Assembly: GCA_043743785.1 (NCBI GenBank)
Contig: JAYTVW010000106.1
Span: forward strand, 1-64,000
Direction: 5' to 3'
DNA length: 64,000 nt
Source: JAQTNA01 sp043743785
Lineage (GTDB): Bacteria > Pseudomonadota > Gammaproteobacteria > Burkholderiales > Rhodocyclaceae
Under the pieces are notes generated by a model that made no database searches, was not told where the DNA came from, and saw only the letters and a list, made by a program, of their open reading frames with translations. Positions 44,085 to 52,593 of the stretch are shown here, in pieces. Positions within the stretch are counted from its first letter, which is position 1. Every line of letters starts with the position of its first letter. Made by a program: the position numbers and the translations under genes.

Positions 44085-45344
44085 TCAATGTTCATCTTCG
44101 TCCCCATCCAGCGCCCACAGGTGGTGGGCATCCAGCAGCAGGCGATCCGCCAGTTCCAGGGCGTCCAGACGGCTCAACAAGGCGGACAGGCGAGCCTCGA
44201 AACTCAGGCGCCGGGCGGCGAGGGCTTCCGCCAGCCCCGCTTCACCCAGGGCGTGGGCACGGCTGACCATGTCCGCCGCCTCGCTGAAGCGCTGGGCCGC
44301 CGCTTCCCGGCCCTGCCAAGCAGCATGAGCCAGGCGGGCAGCCTCGATGAGGCTGGCAGCTTCTGCTTCCACCTTGAGTTTCATCCCGGCTTCCCGGGCC
44401 GAGGCTGCATCGGCCTGGGCCAGCACCATGTCCGCCGTGGCACGCCGGGCACCGCCGGGCAAGGCAAAGGACAGAGTCAGGGCGGTCAGATGCTCCTCGC
44501 CCCCCCGCTCCCGCGCCATGCGTACGCCTAGCGTCGGGTCTGGCAGGCTTTCCTGGTCGGCGCGCCGCGCGGCAAGCGTGGACTTCCTGGCCTCGGCACG
44601 GGCCACACCCAGTTCGTGGTTGTGTTCAAGAATCAATCCCAGCCAGCTTTCCGTCGTGCCCTGCAGCGGCACGGGCGCCGGCAATACCAGGTCCGCCGCT
44701 GACAAGGGCAGGCCGGGAAAACGCTTCTGCAGTTCCTGCCGTCGGGCGACTTCCCGGGACTCGGCTTCCCGGGACTGGGCCTGGGCCTGAGCCAAAGCCG
44801 CCTGGGCCTGCACCGCCTCCAGACGGGCCGCATCCCCCAGCTGGTGGCGCCGCTGCACTGACTTCTCCTGGCGACCCAGGATTTCCGCCTGCAGCCGGCT
44901 TTCCTTGGCCGTTTCCCGCGCCCGCAGCCAGTCGAACCAGGTTTTCATCAGGAGGCGGCTGGATTCGTGCAGGGCATCGCCCTGGGCTATACGCGCAACA
45001 GCCACTCCGGCGGCACCGAGGGCCGCATCCGTGCCGGCCTTGCCGGGAAGGCGGATAGACCGTTCCAGGCCTGCATCCCATTCGGCGAAGCGTTGCGGCA
45101 GCGCCGGCTCCCGCACTTCCCGCTGCTGGCGAGCGAGTCGCACTGTCCATTCATGGGGTCCGGCAGCCAAGCGCGCCCGATTGGCTTCCTCCGCCTTCAG
45201 GAGGCTGTCCGCCGCCGTGACCATGGGCGAGGCACGCAGCAGGCGCGCCACGACTTCCGTCGGCGGCAGCTCCGGATGGGCGTCCGCGCCGGTTGCGAGC
45301 ACCGGAAAGGTGGCGCAAAGCACCATGGCAAGGTAGCGCATCAT
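44085..45344 (-). CDS. TolC-family outer membrane efflux protein
   Basis: The 419-residue product has a signal peptide (cleavage near residue 20) and long heptad-containing helices in two internally similar halves, as in outer membrane factors of the CzcC/CusC type. It supplies the outer membrane exit duct for the RND pump encoded upstream. It overlaps the DUF3240 gene's stop by four bases. There is no lipobox. The C-terminus ends in an acidic/histidine cluster (DGDEDEH), which might bind metal. Confidence 0.88.
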   Translation of the reverse strand: MMRYLAMVLCATFPVLATGADAHPELPPTEVVARLLRASPMVTAADSLLKAEEANRARLAAGPHEWTVRLARQQREVREPALPQRFAEWDAGLERSIRLPGKAGTDAALGAAGVAVARIAQGDALHESSRLLMKTWFDWLRARETAKESRLQAEILGRQEKSVQRRHQLGDAARLEAVQAQAALAQAQAQSREAESREVARRQELQKRFPGLPLSAADLVLPAPVPLQGTTESWLGLILEHNHELGVARAEARKSTLAARRADQESLPDPTLGVRMARERGGEEHLTALTLSFALPGGARRATADMVLAQADAASAREAGMKLKVEAEAASLIEAARLAHAAWQGREAAAQRFSEAADMVSRAHALGEAGLAEALAARRLSFEARLSALLSRLDALELADRLLLDAHHLWALDGDEDEH

Positions 45345-45649
45345 CCCAGCCTCCCCGCCGCCAGTACCGGCGACACCCAGTAGAACACCGCCGGATTGGG
45401 CAGGGCATGACGCAGGTAGCCCAGCAGGGCCACCGCGTCTTCCTGGCTCAGCAGCAATTCCATCTGCACCCTGGCGGCGTGGCCGCTGACCAGTTCCGCC
45501 GGGCCGGACAGGGGCACATCGGAGCCATGAGCTTCTACCGGAAAGCTGGCGAAACTCACATTCAGTTCCGGATGGGAAAGCAGCAGATCCCCCACGGCCT
45601 CTTCAAGGCCGGCGGGCAGGATCAGATTCAGGCAGGTATCGAGGCTCAT
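45341..45649 (-). CDS. DUF3240 family protein in efflux operon
   Basis: The 102-residue cytosolic protein resembles DUF3240, a small family regularly found between heavy-metal RND pump and outer membrane factor genes. It begins MSLDTCLNLILPAGLEEAVGDLLL and has an alternating beta-alpha pattern like PII-type ferredoxin-like folds. It overlaps both neighbours by four bases (ATGA), so translation of the operon is coupled. Role unknown; a regulatory or metal-sensing subunit is plausible. Confidence 0.85.
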   Translation of the reverse strand: MSLDTCLNLILPAGLEEAVGDLLLSHPELNVSFASFPVEAHGSDVPLSGPAELVSGHAARVQMELLLSQEDAVALLGYLRHALPNPAVFYWVSPVLAAGRLG

Positions 45650-48600
45650 GATTTTTCCAGGGGCGCGACCGTCGGACGGGAAACGCCGAAACGCAGATAG
45701 AGGAGCGGTAGCAAGAGGAGTGTCAGGCTGGTGGCCGTCACCAGGCCGCCGATGACGACAATGGCCAGGGGGCGCTGAATTTCCGCACCGGGACCGCTAG
45801 CGAAAAGCAGGGGCACCAGGCCCAGGGCCGCGATGTTGGCGGTCATGAGCACCGGACGCAGACGGCGCTTGGCGCCTTCCACCACGGCCCGTTGCAAGTC
45901 CATGCCCTGCTCCCGCAACTGATTGAAGTAGGTCACCATCACCACGCCGTTCAATACCGCTACACCGAGCAAGGCAATGAAGCCCACGGAGGCCGGCACC
46001 GACAGGTATTCACCGGAGAGGGCCAGGGCAAACACGCCACCCACCATGGCGAAGGGGATGTTGGACAGCACCAGCACCGCCTGGCGCACGGAGCGGAAGG
46101 TGGAAAACAGCAGGAAGAAGATCAGGGCCAGGGCCACCGGCACCACCACCATGAGCCGTGCCGCCGCCCGCTGCTGGTTCTCGAACTGACCGCCCCAGGT
46201 CAGGCGATAGCCCGCCGGCAGAGGCACCTTGGCCGCCACCGCTTTTCTGGCCTCTTCCACGAAGCTCACCAGATCCCGGTCACGCACATTGGATTGCACC
46301 ACCACATAGCGTTGGGCCGCCTCCCGATCCACCTTCACCGGGCCATCCACCCGTTCCAAGCGGGCCAGCACCCCCAGGGGCAGGCTGTCGCCCTTGGGCG
46401 TGGTGATGCGTAGCGCCGCGAAATCCGCCGGAGATTGGCGTAGCCGCCCGTCGCCCCGGATCACCAGGGGGATGCGCCGGCCCTGCTCGATGACCGTACC
46501 CACGGTCTGGCCTTCCAGCAGGCGGCGCAGGTCCGCCTGGATGTCCTCAACGTTGAGTCCGACGCGGCCGGCGGCAAGCCGATCCACCACCACCCGGAAA
46601 TACTGCACGCCATCGTTCTTCATGGTGAAGGTATCTTCGGCGCCCGGCACCTGGCGCACCGCCCCTTCGATCTGTTTTGCCAGGCGATTGAGGGTCAAAA
46701 GATCCGGCCCATAGAGCTTGATGGCCAGATCGCCGCGCACCCCGGTGAGCATTTCCGACACCCGCATGTCGATGGGCTGGGTAAAGCTGAAGCCCACGCC
46801 GGGGAAATCCACCATAACGGCGCGCACCTGGTCCGTCAGCCAGTCCTTGTCCGGCTTGCGCCAGGTATTCCTCGGTTTAAGCACCAGGAAGGTGTCGGTC
46901 TGGTTCAGGCCCATGGGGTCAAGACCCAGTTCGTCCGCCCCGGTGCGGGCCACGATGGCGCTCACTTCCGGCACCTTCTGCAGCACCGCCTGCTGAACCT
47001 TCAGGTCCAGGGCCAGGCTCTGTTCCAGGTTAATGGAGGGCAGCTTCTCCAGTTGCAGGATCAGGTCCCCCTCGTCCATGGTGGGCATGAAGCTCTTGCC
47101 CAGGAAGCCATACACAATTCCAGCGGCCAGCAGGGAAGCGATGGCGAGGCCAAAAACCCAACGCTGCTTCGCCATGGCCAGGTCCAGCAGACGGGCGTAA
47201 CCCCGGCTGAACTGGCGCATCAACCAAGGCTCATGGGCAGCGCCGCGCTTGAGCATATAGGAGGCCAGTACCGGCACCACCGTCAGGGACAGCAACAAGG
47301 ATGCCGACAGGGCGAAGACAATAGTCATGGCCACCGGGCCGAAGAGCTTGCCCTCCAGGCCTTGCAGGCTCAGCAGGGGCAGAAAGACGATGATGATAAT
47401 GACGATGCCGGAAGTCACCGGCACCGCCACTTCCCGGGAGGCCCGGTAGATGATGTGCAGGAGTGGCAGCTTTTCCGCCGCGCCGCCATGGGCGAGTTGG
47501 GTTTCGACGTTTTCCACCACAACCACCGCCGCATCCACCAGCATGCCGATGGCGATGGCCAGGCCCCCCAGGCTCATGAGGTTGGCGGAAAGGCCAAAGG
47601 CCTGCATCAAAATGAAGGTCGCCAGGGCCGCCAGGGGCAGCATGAGGGCCACCACCAGGGCCGCCCGCAGGTTGCCGAGGAAGGCCAGCAAGAGCACCAC
47701 CACCAGTACGATGGCCTCCAGCAGGGCCTTGGACACCGTGCTCACGGCCCGCTCCACCAGATTGCCCCGGTCATAGAACGGCACCACCGTGACGCCCTTG
47801 GGCAAGGATGGGGCAATCTCCGCCAGCTTGGCCTTGACGCCGTCCACCACCGCCCTTGCGTTGGCTCCCCGCAGACCCAGCACCAGGCCTTCCACTGCTT
47901 CGCCTTGCCCCGAGCGGGTCACGGCGCCGTAGCGGGTCAGATTACCGACAGCAACAGTGGCCACGTCCGCCACCCGCACGATGCCGCCATCAGCGGACTT
48001 GAGCACGATGGCGCTCACGTCGTCCAGGGTACGGATGGCCCCTTCCGCCCGCACCAGCAGGGATTCTTCACCGTCGTTCAAGCGACCGGCGCCATCATTG
48101 CGATTATTCGCCTGCAGGGCCGCCTGCAACTGGGTCAGGGTCACGCCACGTGCCGCCAACTTGGCCGGGTCCGGCGTGACTTCAAAAGTCCGGGCCATGC
48201 CCCCCAGGCTGTTTACATCCGCCACGCCGGGCACGGTGCGCAGGGCCGGACGCAGGGTCCAGTCCAGCAAGCTGCGCTTTTCCTCCAGGGAAAGGGGGCC
48301 TTCGATAGTGAACATGAACATCTCGCCAAGAGGCGTGGTGATGGGCGCCAAACCGCCGGAAGCCGAGGGCGGCAGATCCTTCATGACCCCGGCCAGGCGC
48401 TCATTCACCTGCTGGCGCGCCCAATAGATGTCGGTGCCGTCGTCGAAATCCAGGGTGATGTCGGCGATGGAATATTTGGCAGTGGAGCGCAGCATGCGCT
48501 GCTTCGGGATGCCCAGGAGTTCCTGTTCGATGGGCACGGCGATGCGGGTTTCCACTTCCTCCGGCGTCATGCCCGGCGCCTTGATGATGATCTTCACCTG

Positions 48601-48735
48601 GGTAGTGGAGACATCCGGGAAGGCGTCGATGGGCAGGGACTGGAAAGCCACAATGCCGGCGCCGATGAGCATCACGGTCAGCACCAGCATCAAGAGGCGC
48701 TGGGTCAGGGAAAAGGCAATCAGGCGGGTCAGCAT
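45646..48735 (-). CDS. Heavy-metal RND efflux pump, CusA/CzcA family
   Basis: At 1029 residues this is a full-length HME-type RND permease. It exchanges protons for periplasmic metal ions or similar substrates and forms a tripartite complex with the neighbouring adaptor and outer membrane factor. It shows SLPIDAFPDVSTTQVKI near the start, twelve membrane helices in two repeats, and in helix 4 the sequence AIAIGMLVDAAVVVVEN, which is nearer the CusA-type AIGxMVDA pattern than the CzcA DFGxxxD pattern. Substrate cannot be fixed from this: Cu/Ag or another metal is possible. It follows the adaptor gene by four bases. Confidence 0.93.
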   Translation of the reverse strand: MLTRLIAFSLTQRLLMLVLTVMLIGAGIVAFQSLPIDAFPDVSTTQVKIIIKAPGMTPEEVETRIAVPIEQELLGIPKQRMLRSTAKYSIADITLDFDDGTDIYWARQQVNERLAGVMKDLPPSASGGLAPITTPLGEMFMFTIEGPLSLEEKRSLLDWTLRPALRTVPGVADVNSLGGMARTFEVTPDPAKLAARGVTLTQLQAALQANNRNDGAGRLNDGEESLLVRAEGAIRTLDDVSAIVLKSADGGIVRVADVATVAVGNLTRYGAVTRSGQGEAVEGLVLGLRGANARAVVDGVKAKLAEIAPSLPKGVTVVPFYDRGNLVERAVSTVSKALLEAIVLVVVLLLAFLGNLRAALVVALMLPLAALATFILMQAFGLSANLMSLGGLAIAIGMLVDAAVVVVENVETQLAHGGAAEKLPLLHIIYRASREVAVPVTSGIVIIIIVFLPLLSLQGLEGKLFGPVAMTIVFALSASLLLSLTVVPVLASYMLKRGAAHEPWLMRQFSRGYARLLDLAMAKQRWVFGLAIASLLAAGIVYGFLGKSFMPTMDEGDLILQLEKLPSINLEQSLALDLKVQQAVLQKVPEVSAIVARTGADELGLDPMGLNQTDTFLVLKPRNTWRKPDKDWLTDQVRAVMVDFPGVGFSFTQPIDMRVSEMLTGVRGDLAIKLYGPDLLTLNRLAKQIEGAVRQVPGAEDTFTMKNDGVQYFRVVVDRLAAGRVGLNVEDIQADLRRLLEGQTVGTVIEQGRRIPLVIRGDGRLRQSPADFAALRITTPKGDSLPLGVLARLERVDGPVKVDREAAQRYVVVQSNVRDRDLVSFVEEARKAVAAKVPLPAGYRLTWGGQFENQQRAAARLMVVVPVALALIFFLLFSTFRSVRQAVLVLSNIPFAMVGGVFALALSGEYLSVPASVGFIALLGVAVLNGVVMVTYFNQLREQGMDLQRAVVEGAKRRLRPVLMTANIAALGLVPLLFASGPGAEIQRPLAIVVIGGLVTATSLTLLLLPLLYLRFGVSRPTVAPLEKS

Positions 48736-48739
48736 GGTT

Positions 48740-49801
48740 CTACTCCCGACCCACGCCGGTCCACACGGCCTTGAGGCCGGAGACGCCCTGCACTGCCACC
48801 CGGTCGCCGGCTTTCAGACCGTCCACCTGCACGCTGTCGCTGCCCTGGGACAGGAGCTTCACATTCACGGCCCGGAAGCTATTGCCGGCCCCTTGTTGTA
48901 CAAATACCACGGTGCGCCCGGCATTTCGCGCCAAGGCGCCCGCCGGCAAGCTGAAGCCGGCGGTAACGGGCAGGTCGATGCGGGCTTCCAGCGCCTGACC
49001 GGGCCGTAGGGACTCCGCGCCTTCCTTCATGAGTGCCCGCAACAACACCGTCTGGCTGCCGGAACTCACCGCCCGGCCAATGGAAATGAGCTTGCCACGA
49101 GCAGCGCCCGCCGCCACCGCCTGGCCTTCCCGGGCCATGAGGGCGAGTTCCGCCGGCACCTGGATTTCCAGCCATAGGGGAGAAAGTTTGCCGATGCGGT
49201 AGAGGGGCGCCGCCCCATCCACCCGTTGTCCGAGATTGGCGGTCTGCTCCAGCACCACGCCGTCCAGGGGGGATAGCAGCGTCAGGCTGGCGCCCTGGGC
49301 CGCGCCGGCCAAGCCCAGAGCCTGGCGCCGTTCATGGGCTGCCGCATCCGCTTGCAAGGCCGCCGCCCGGCTGGCCTGCACGCGGGATTCCGCGATCAGG
49401 CCCTCTTTGAAGAGCAGCTCGTCCCGCTGCCGGCTCTGCCTTGCCAATTCCGCCTGGGCGCCGGTCTGGTGAATATCGCGCTGCAGTTCCAGGGCGTGGG
49501 GGCTGGCCAGCCGGGCCAGGGGCTGGCCTTTTTTGACTGCCATGCCGGGGGCCACCAGCAGGCTTTCCACCACCCCGGCCAGGGGGGCCGAGACGACCCG
49601 CATCTGATCATTCGGCACCACCACCTGGGCCGGCAAGCCCCGTTGTGCCATGCCGCCGCCGGCTGCCAGGGTCAGGCTCCGGATATCCAGGCCGTGCAAC
49701 TGGGCCGGCTTCAATTCGATGAGATCGGCGTCAGGAGCCGCCAGTAGGGGCGCGGAAGCAAGGAGCAGAAACAAGGGCAGGAGGCGCATGGCGGCAGGCA
49801 T
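48740..49801 (-). CDS. Efflux RND periplasmic adaptor protein
   Basis: The 353-residue protein has a signal peptide (cleavage near LLAAPDA), a beta-barrel/lipoyl/helical-hairpin layout (VSAPLAGVVESLLVAPGMAVKKGQPLARL, coiled hairpin about 105-160, TLLSPLDGVVLEQTANLGQRVD), and the C-terminal barrel with VQVDGLKAGDRVAVQGVSGLK. This is the CusB/CzcB-type membrane fusion protein linking pump and outer membrane duct. No Met-rich CusF-like or histidine-rich extension is present. First gene of the efflux operon, with a regulator box 34 bases upstream. Confidence 0.92.
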   Translation of the reverse strand: MPAAMRLLPLFLLLASAPLLAAPDADLIELKPAQLHGLDIRSLTLAAGGGMAQRGLPAQVVVPNDQMRVVSAPLAGVVESLLVAPGMAVKKGQPLARLASPHALELQRDIHQTGAQAELARQSRQRDELLFKEGLIAESRVQASRAAALQADAAAHERRQALGLAGAAQGASLTLLSPLDGVVLEQTANLGQRVDGAAPLYRIGKLSPLWLEIQVPAELALMAREGQAVAAGAARGKLISIGRAVSSGSQTVLLRALMKEGAESLRPGQALEARIDLPVTAGFSLPAGALARNAGRTVVFVQQGAGNSFRAVNVKLLSQGSDSVQVDGLKAGDRVAVQGVSGLKAVWTGVGRE

Positions 49802-49834
49802 AAAAATGGACAGCCCGGAGTGTAGCCGGCGAAG

Positions 49835-49851
49835 CTTAAGCGCCGCTTAGG
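49835..49851 (-). promoter_or_regulatory. PmrA/QseB-type box upstream of the efflux operon
   Basis: CTTAAG-CGCCG-CTTAGG matches CTTAAG-N5-CTTAAG with one mismatch. On the minus strand a TACACT element (49824-49819) follows ten bases later as a possible -10, giving a start just before the adaptor gene. Confidence 0.55.
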
Positions 49852-50116
49852 CGATTGCCGGAAATAAATGTACCCGAAGACGCCGGATTTTCGTTTCCCT
49901 GCAGGGCGCGACCAACCACGCATGGCGAGCCGTGTAAGGGTGGGCGCAACGCCGCAGGGGAGCGAAAAGACAAGTCAGCGGGGTCATTTATTGACAGAAA
50001 TCGCCTTATGCCCATTAGCCCGATGGTAAACGGGCAGCCTATGACCAATGGACGACTTGCCACGGAACGCTTTTTTTGTTGCACTGCGGCAATTGACACT
50101 TCGCAAATCCACGCTG

Positions 50117-50632
50117 ATGACCGAAAATCTGCGCATCCAGTCTTCTCGCCTGGCCCTGGTTTTCCCCACGGAACGGGCCTTTCCCGCCCTCTTCATTGCC
50201 AGCCACTGCGACCAGTTCGTGCGCAACCTGGGCTTTGGTCCGGCCCGCACCCTGGCCGGTATGCGGCGCAACCTGGCCATTACCCAGGCGGCCTGGCGGG
50301 CCGACGAGCGCTATACCTTTGATGTGTGGGACAAGGGCAACACGGATTTCATCGGCCGGGTGCGCATATCCGCCAACGAAAGGGGGCGCTGTCGCCTCGG
50401 CTATTTTGTCGTACCCCGTTATTGGCGCCAGGGCTATGGGCTGGAAATGGTCAAGCGCGCCGTGGACCTGGCCTTCGACACCCTGGGCGCGGATCGGGTG
50501 GAAGCCGTTGTGGAGACGGATAACCGGGCCAGCCTGGCCTTGTTGTCCCGCCTGGGCATGACGCCCACCGCACCGGTGGATACCCCACCGGCCCGGCGCT
50601 GCACCCTGGCCCTGCGGCGGGAAGACTGGTAG
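50117..50632 (+). CDS. GNAT family acetyltransferase, RimJ/RimL type
   Basis: The 171-residue product shows the GNAT fold of the RimJ/RimL subgroup: TENLRIQSSRLALVFPTERAF at the front, DFIGRVRISA, a core acetyl-CoA loop YWRQGYGLEMVKRAVDLAF, and VVETDNRASLALLSRLGM. Members acetylate protein N-termini or small amines; the substrate here is not evident. I prefer the ATG at 50117; an upstream in-frame ATG at 50048 would add 23 residues without family similarity. No clear ribosome binding site is seen at either. Confidence 0.85.
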   Translation: MTENLRIQSSRLALVFPTERAFPALFIASHCDQFVRNLGFGPARTLAGMRRNLAITQAAWRADERYTFDVWDKGNTDFIGRVRISANERGRCRLGYFVVPRYWRQGYGLEMVKRAVDLAFDTLGADRVEAVVETDNRASLALLSRLGMTPTAPVDTPPARRCTLALRREDW

Positions 50633-50797
50633 ATCCAGTTCCACATCTCGCGGATAGTGTTATCAATCCTGACCGACGCGCCACGCGGCCGCTGTGGGTA
50701 ATTAGAATGTCGGTTTCGCCCACTTTCTGCGCTCAAAGCCTCGCCATGCCCCTGCTCTCCAAAACCCAGAACCCAGAACCCACCCGCATCCAAACAC

Positions 50798-51018
50798 CTC
50801 TCCATCCTTGCTGCTGCCCAGGACACCCTGTCCAAGGATCAAAAGGCCTTCAATAGCCTGATCAAGAAGATCGATGCCCGGCGCAAGACGCTGGCCGACA
50901 GGGAATCCGCCATTTCCCTTTCCAAGCAGAAATACCTCAACGATCTGCATCCCTGCTGAAGCAAGAAATGGAACTGCGCTCCCAACTGGCCTCGGCCCTG
51001 GACCGGGTCTTTGCAAAG
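50798..51018 (+). pseudogene. Frameshifted remnant of a J-domain-type protein
   Basis: A frame from 50798 reads LSILAAAQDTLSKDQKAFNSLIKKIDARRKTLADRE (shown in parts), closely like the N-terminal part of betaproteobacterial DnaJ-like proteins (KAFNxLIKxIEARRxxLA). It meets a stop at 50957-50959, but the similarity carries on in another frame with LLKQEMELRSQLASALDRV, showing a frameshift. The J domain expected at the C-terminus is absent. There is no start codon, so it is a relic. Immediately upstream AACCCAG is repeated in tandem (50763-50780). Confidence 0.5.
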
Positions 51019-51330
51019 CGGCCACTTCATCGAAGAAGTGATGCATGCCGCCGCCAGCGACCGGGCCACCTTCCACTGGGCGACATCCTGCAATCCCTCT
51101 ACGAAGTGGTGGATACGGCGGTGGCCCTGGACGCTTCCCGCTCGTCAGCCCAGCAGCCGACCCGGGTGGATCTATATCGCGGAAATCATCAAGCACCTCT
51201 ACGCCCATCTGCCGGCCGGTGTCTTCGACGACGACGAAATCGGCCTGAAAGCCGGCGCCGTTTTCGCCCACCTGTACACCAGCGGTTTCCCGGAAGGCGG
51301 GCGGATTTACCACTCAGCGCCAGTGAAAAT
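51019..51330 (+). pseudogene. Second decayed coding fragment, unassigned
   Basis: Three frames must be joined to read a plausible protein: HFIEEVMHAAASDRA, then LGDILQSLYEVVDTAVALDASRSS, then YIAEIIKHLYAHLPAGVFDDDEIGLKAGAVFAHLY. Codon-level composition looks coding, but the frame changes twice within 300 bases. I could not assign a family. It is unlikely to be expressed as one protein. Confidence 0.4.
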
Positions 51331-51405
51331 TCAACCCAAAAACCGCTGTTTGAAATGCCGAGGCGTCGGGACCCGGAGGAAAAGCAATGCGTATTTCCAG
51401 AGCCG

Positions 51406-52593
51406 TCAGCGGGCCGAAATGAGCAGGTTCCTTGGCGTAAGTTGACGCGAACAGAATTCACCGAGGCGCAGCTCGTAGCCTTGGGCCTGGAGGAACAGAG
51501 CCCGGTCCAGGGCCAGCCAGGTTTCCAGGGCACGACGAAAGGCCAGGCGCACCAGACTCAGGCGCGCCACTTCCGCAGCCCGCCGCCAGCCCTCCTCCTC
51601 CAGTGCCAGGCAATCGGCACTGAACGGGGCCGGCAAGCCTTGCCGTTGGGCCAACCGGCCACAGAAACTAGCAAAATCTCCCCGCAGCCAGCCATCCGGC
51701 ACGGGCTTGAAGCTCTTGTAGTCAACCTCCCCCGTCACCCGCCGACGCCATGCGATGAAGGCCAGTTTCCAGGCCTGCTCCTGCTGGCGAAAGCGCACTT
51801 CCCGGGGCGACGCGATCACCGTATCCATCACCGCCAGGCGCAGCCCGTTGCCATCCAGCTGCAGACGTCCGCCGGAGAGGGCCGGCGCCTCCGGCGTGGC
51901 CGTGCGGTAATGGCAACAGGGCGCCACGTCCAGGGCCTTGATGCCGGCGCCCCGCGCCCGCCGGATGAGGTGCACATGCAGATCCCCACAGGCATGCAGA
52001 GCCAGGGCGTGCCGGCCGGCCACGTCCGCCAGCGCCTCGGGGGCCAGGGCATCCCCGACGTGGAAGACCTGGGCAACGCCAGCCCGTCGCGCCAGGAATT
52101 CTCCTTCGGCAGAGAGCGTGGCATCCCGTTCCAGGGTTGCCACCGGCACCTGCCAGGCGGCGCCCAGCAGACGCCCCAGATGGCCCTTGCCGCCGCACCA
52201 CTCCAGGAAAGGCCCCTCGGCCCGCCCTACCTGGCTGGCGAAGGCCTCAATCTGGGCGGCCTTGCGACCGGGAACTTCCCAATGCAGGTGGTGGGCATGA
52301 CCTGGTGCAAGGGGCGCCAGGCCCGGCGACACAAGCTTGGGCAGGTCGATGAGGCGGGAAAGGTCCGCCAGTGCCGGCATGCAGGCGCCGATGAGTTCCG
52401 TCAGTGCCCGGTTGTCACTGCCCATACTGACCACGGCATCATCCGGCAAGGCCAGCAACAGGGCCGCCAGGGCGGGCTTGGCTTCACACCAGGCCGGCTT
52501 TGGCTCCTTGAAGGGCTGGGGGTGCCACAGGCTGGCATGGTCCGCCAGCAGGGCATCTAGTTGGGAATAGCGCGTTTCGAGTGACCAGTTCAC
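51406..52593 (-). CDS. SAM-dependent methyltransferase-like protein
   Basis: The 395-residue protein has a Rossmann-type methyltransferase core: FLEWCGGKGHLGRLLG at about 130-145 as the SAM-binding motif I, acidic LERDATL as motif II, and ALALHACGDLHVHLIRR further on, with APCCHY after it. This resembles the Methyltransf_32-type domain. The N-terminal 110 residues are alpha-helical and carry no known motif. Substrate unknown. It starts inside the stop of the upstream lipoprotein gene (ATGA, 52590-52593), so the two are coupled. Confidence 0.8.
   Translation of the reverse strand: MNWSLETRYSQLDALLADHASLWHPQPFKEPKPAWCEAKPALAALLLALPDDAVVSMGSDNRALTELIGACMPALADLSRLIDLPKLVSPGLAPLAPGHAHHLHWEVPGRKAAQIEAFASQVGRAEGPFLEWCGGKGHLGRLLGAAWQVPVATLERDATLSAEGEFLARRAGVAQVFHVGDALAPEALADVAGRHALALHACGDLHVHLIRRARGAGIKALDVAPCCHYRTATPEAPALSGGRLQLDGNGLRLAVMDTVIASPREVRFRQQEQAWKLAFIAWRRRVTGEVDYKSFKPVPDGWLRGDFASFCGRLAQRQGLPAPFSADCLALEEEGWRRAAEVARLSLVRLAFRRALETWLALDRALFLQAQGYELRLGEFCSRQLTPRNLLISAR

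Noticed and set aside
47053..48774. Plus-strand open frame of 573 codons opposite the RND pump
   Set aside because: Histidine- and glutamine-rich nonsense product; the minus strand codes an intact pump.
49855..50322. Plus-strand open frame overlapping the GNAT gene start
   Set aside because: It runs out of frame into the acetyltransferase gene and has no family features.
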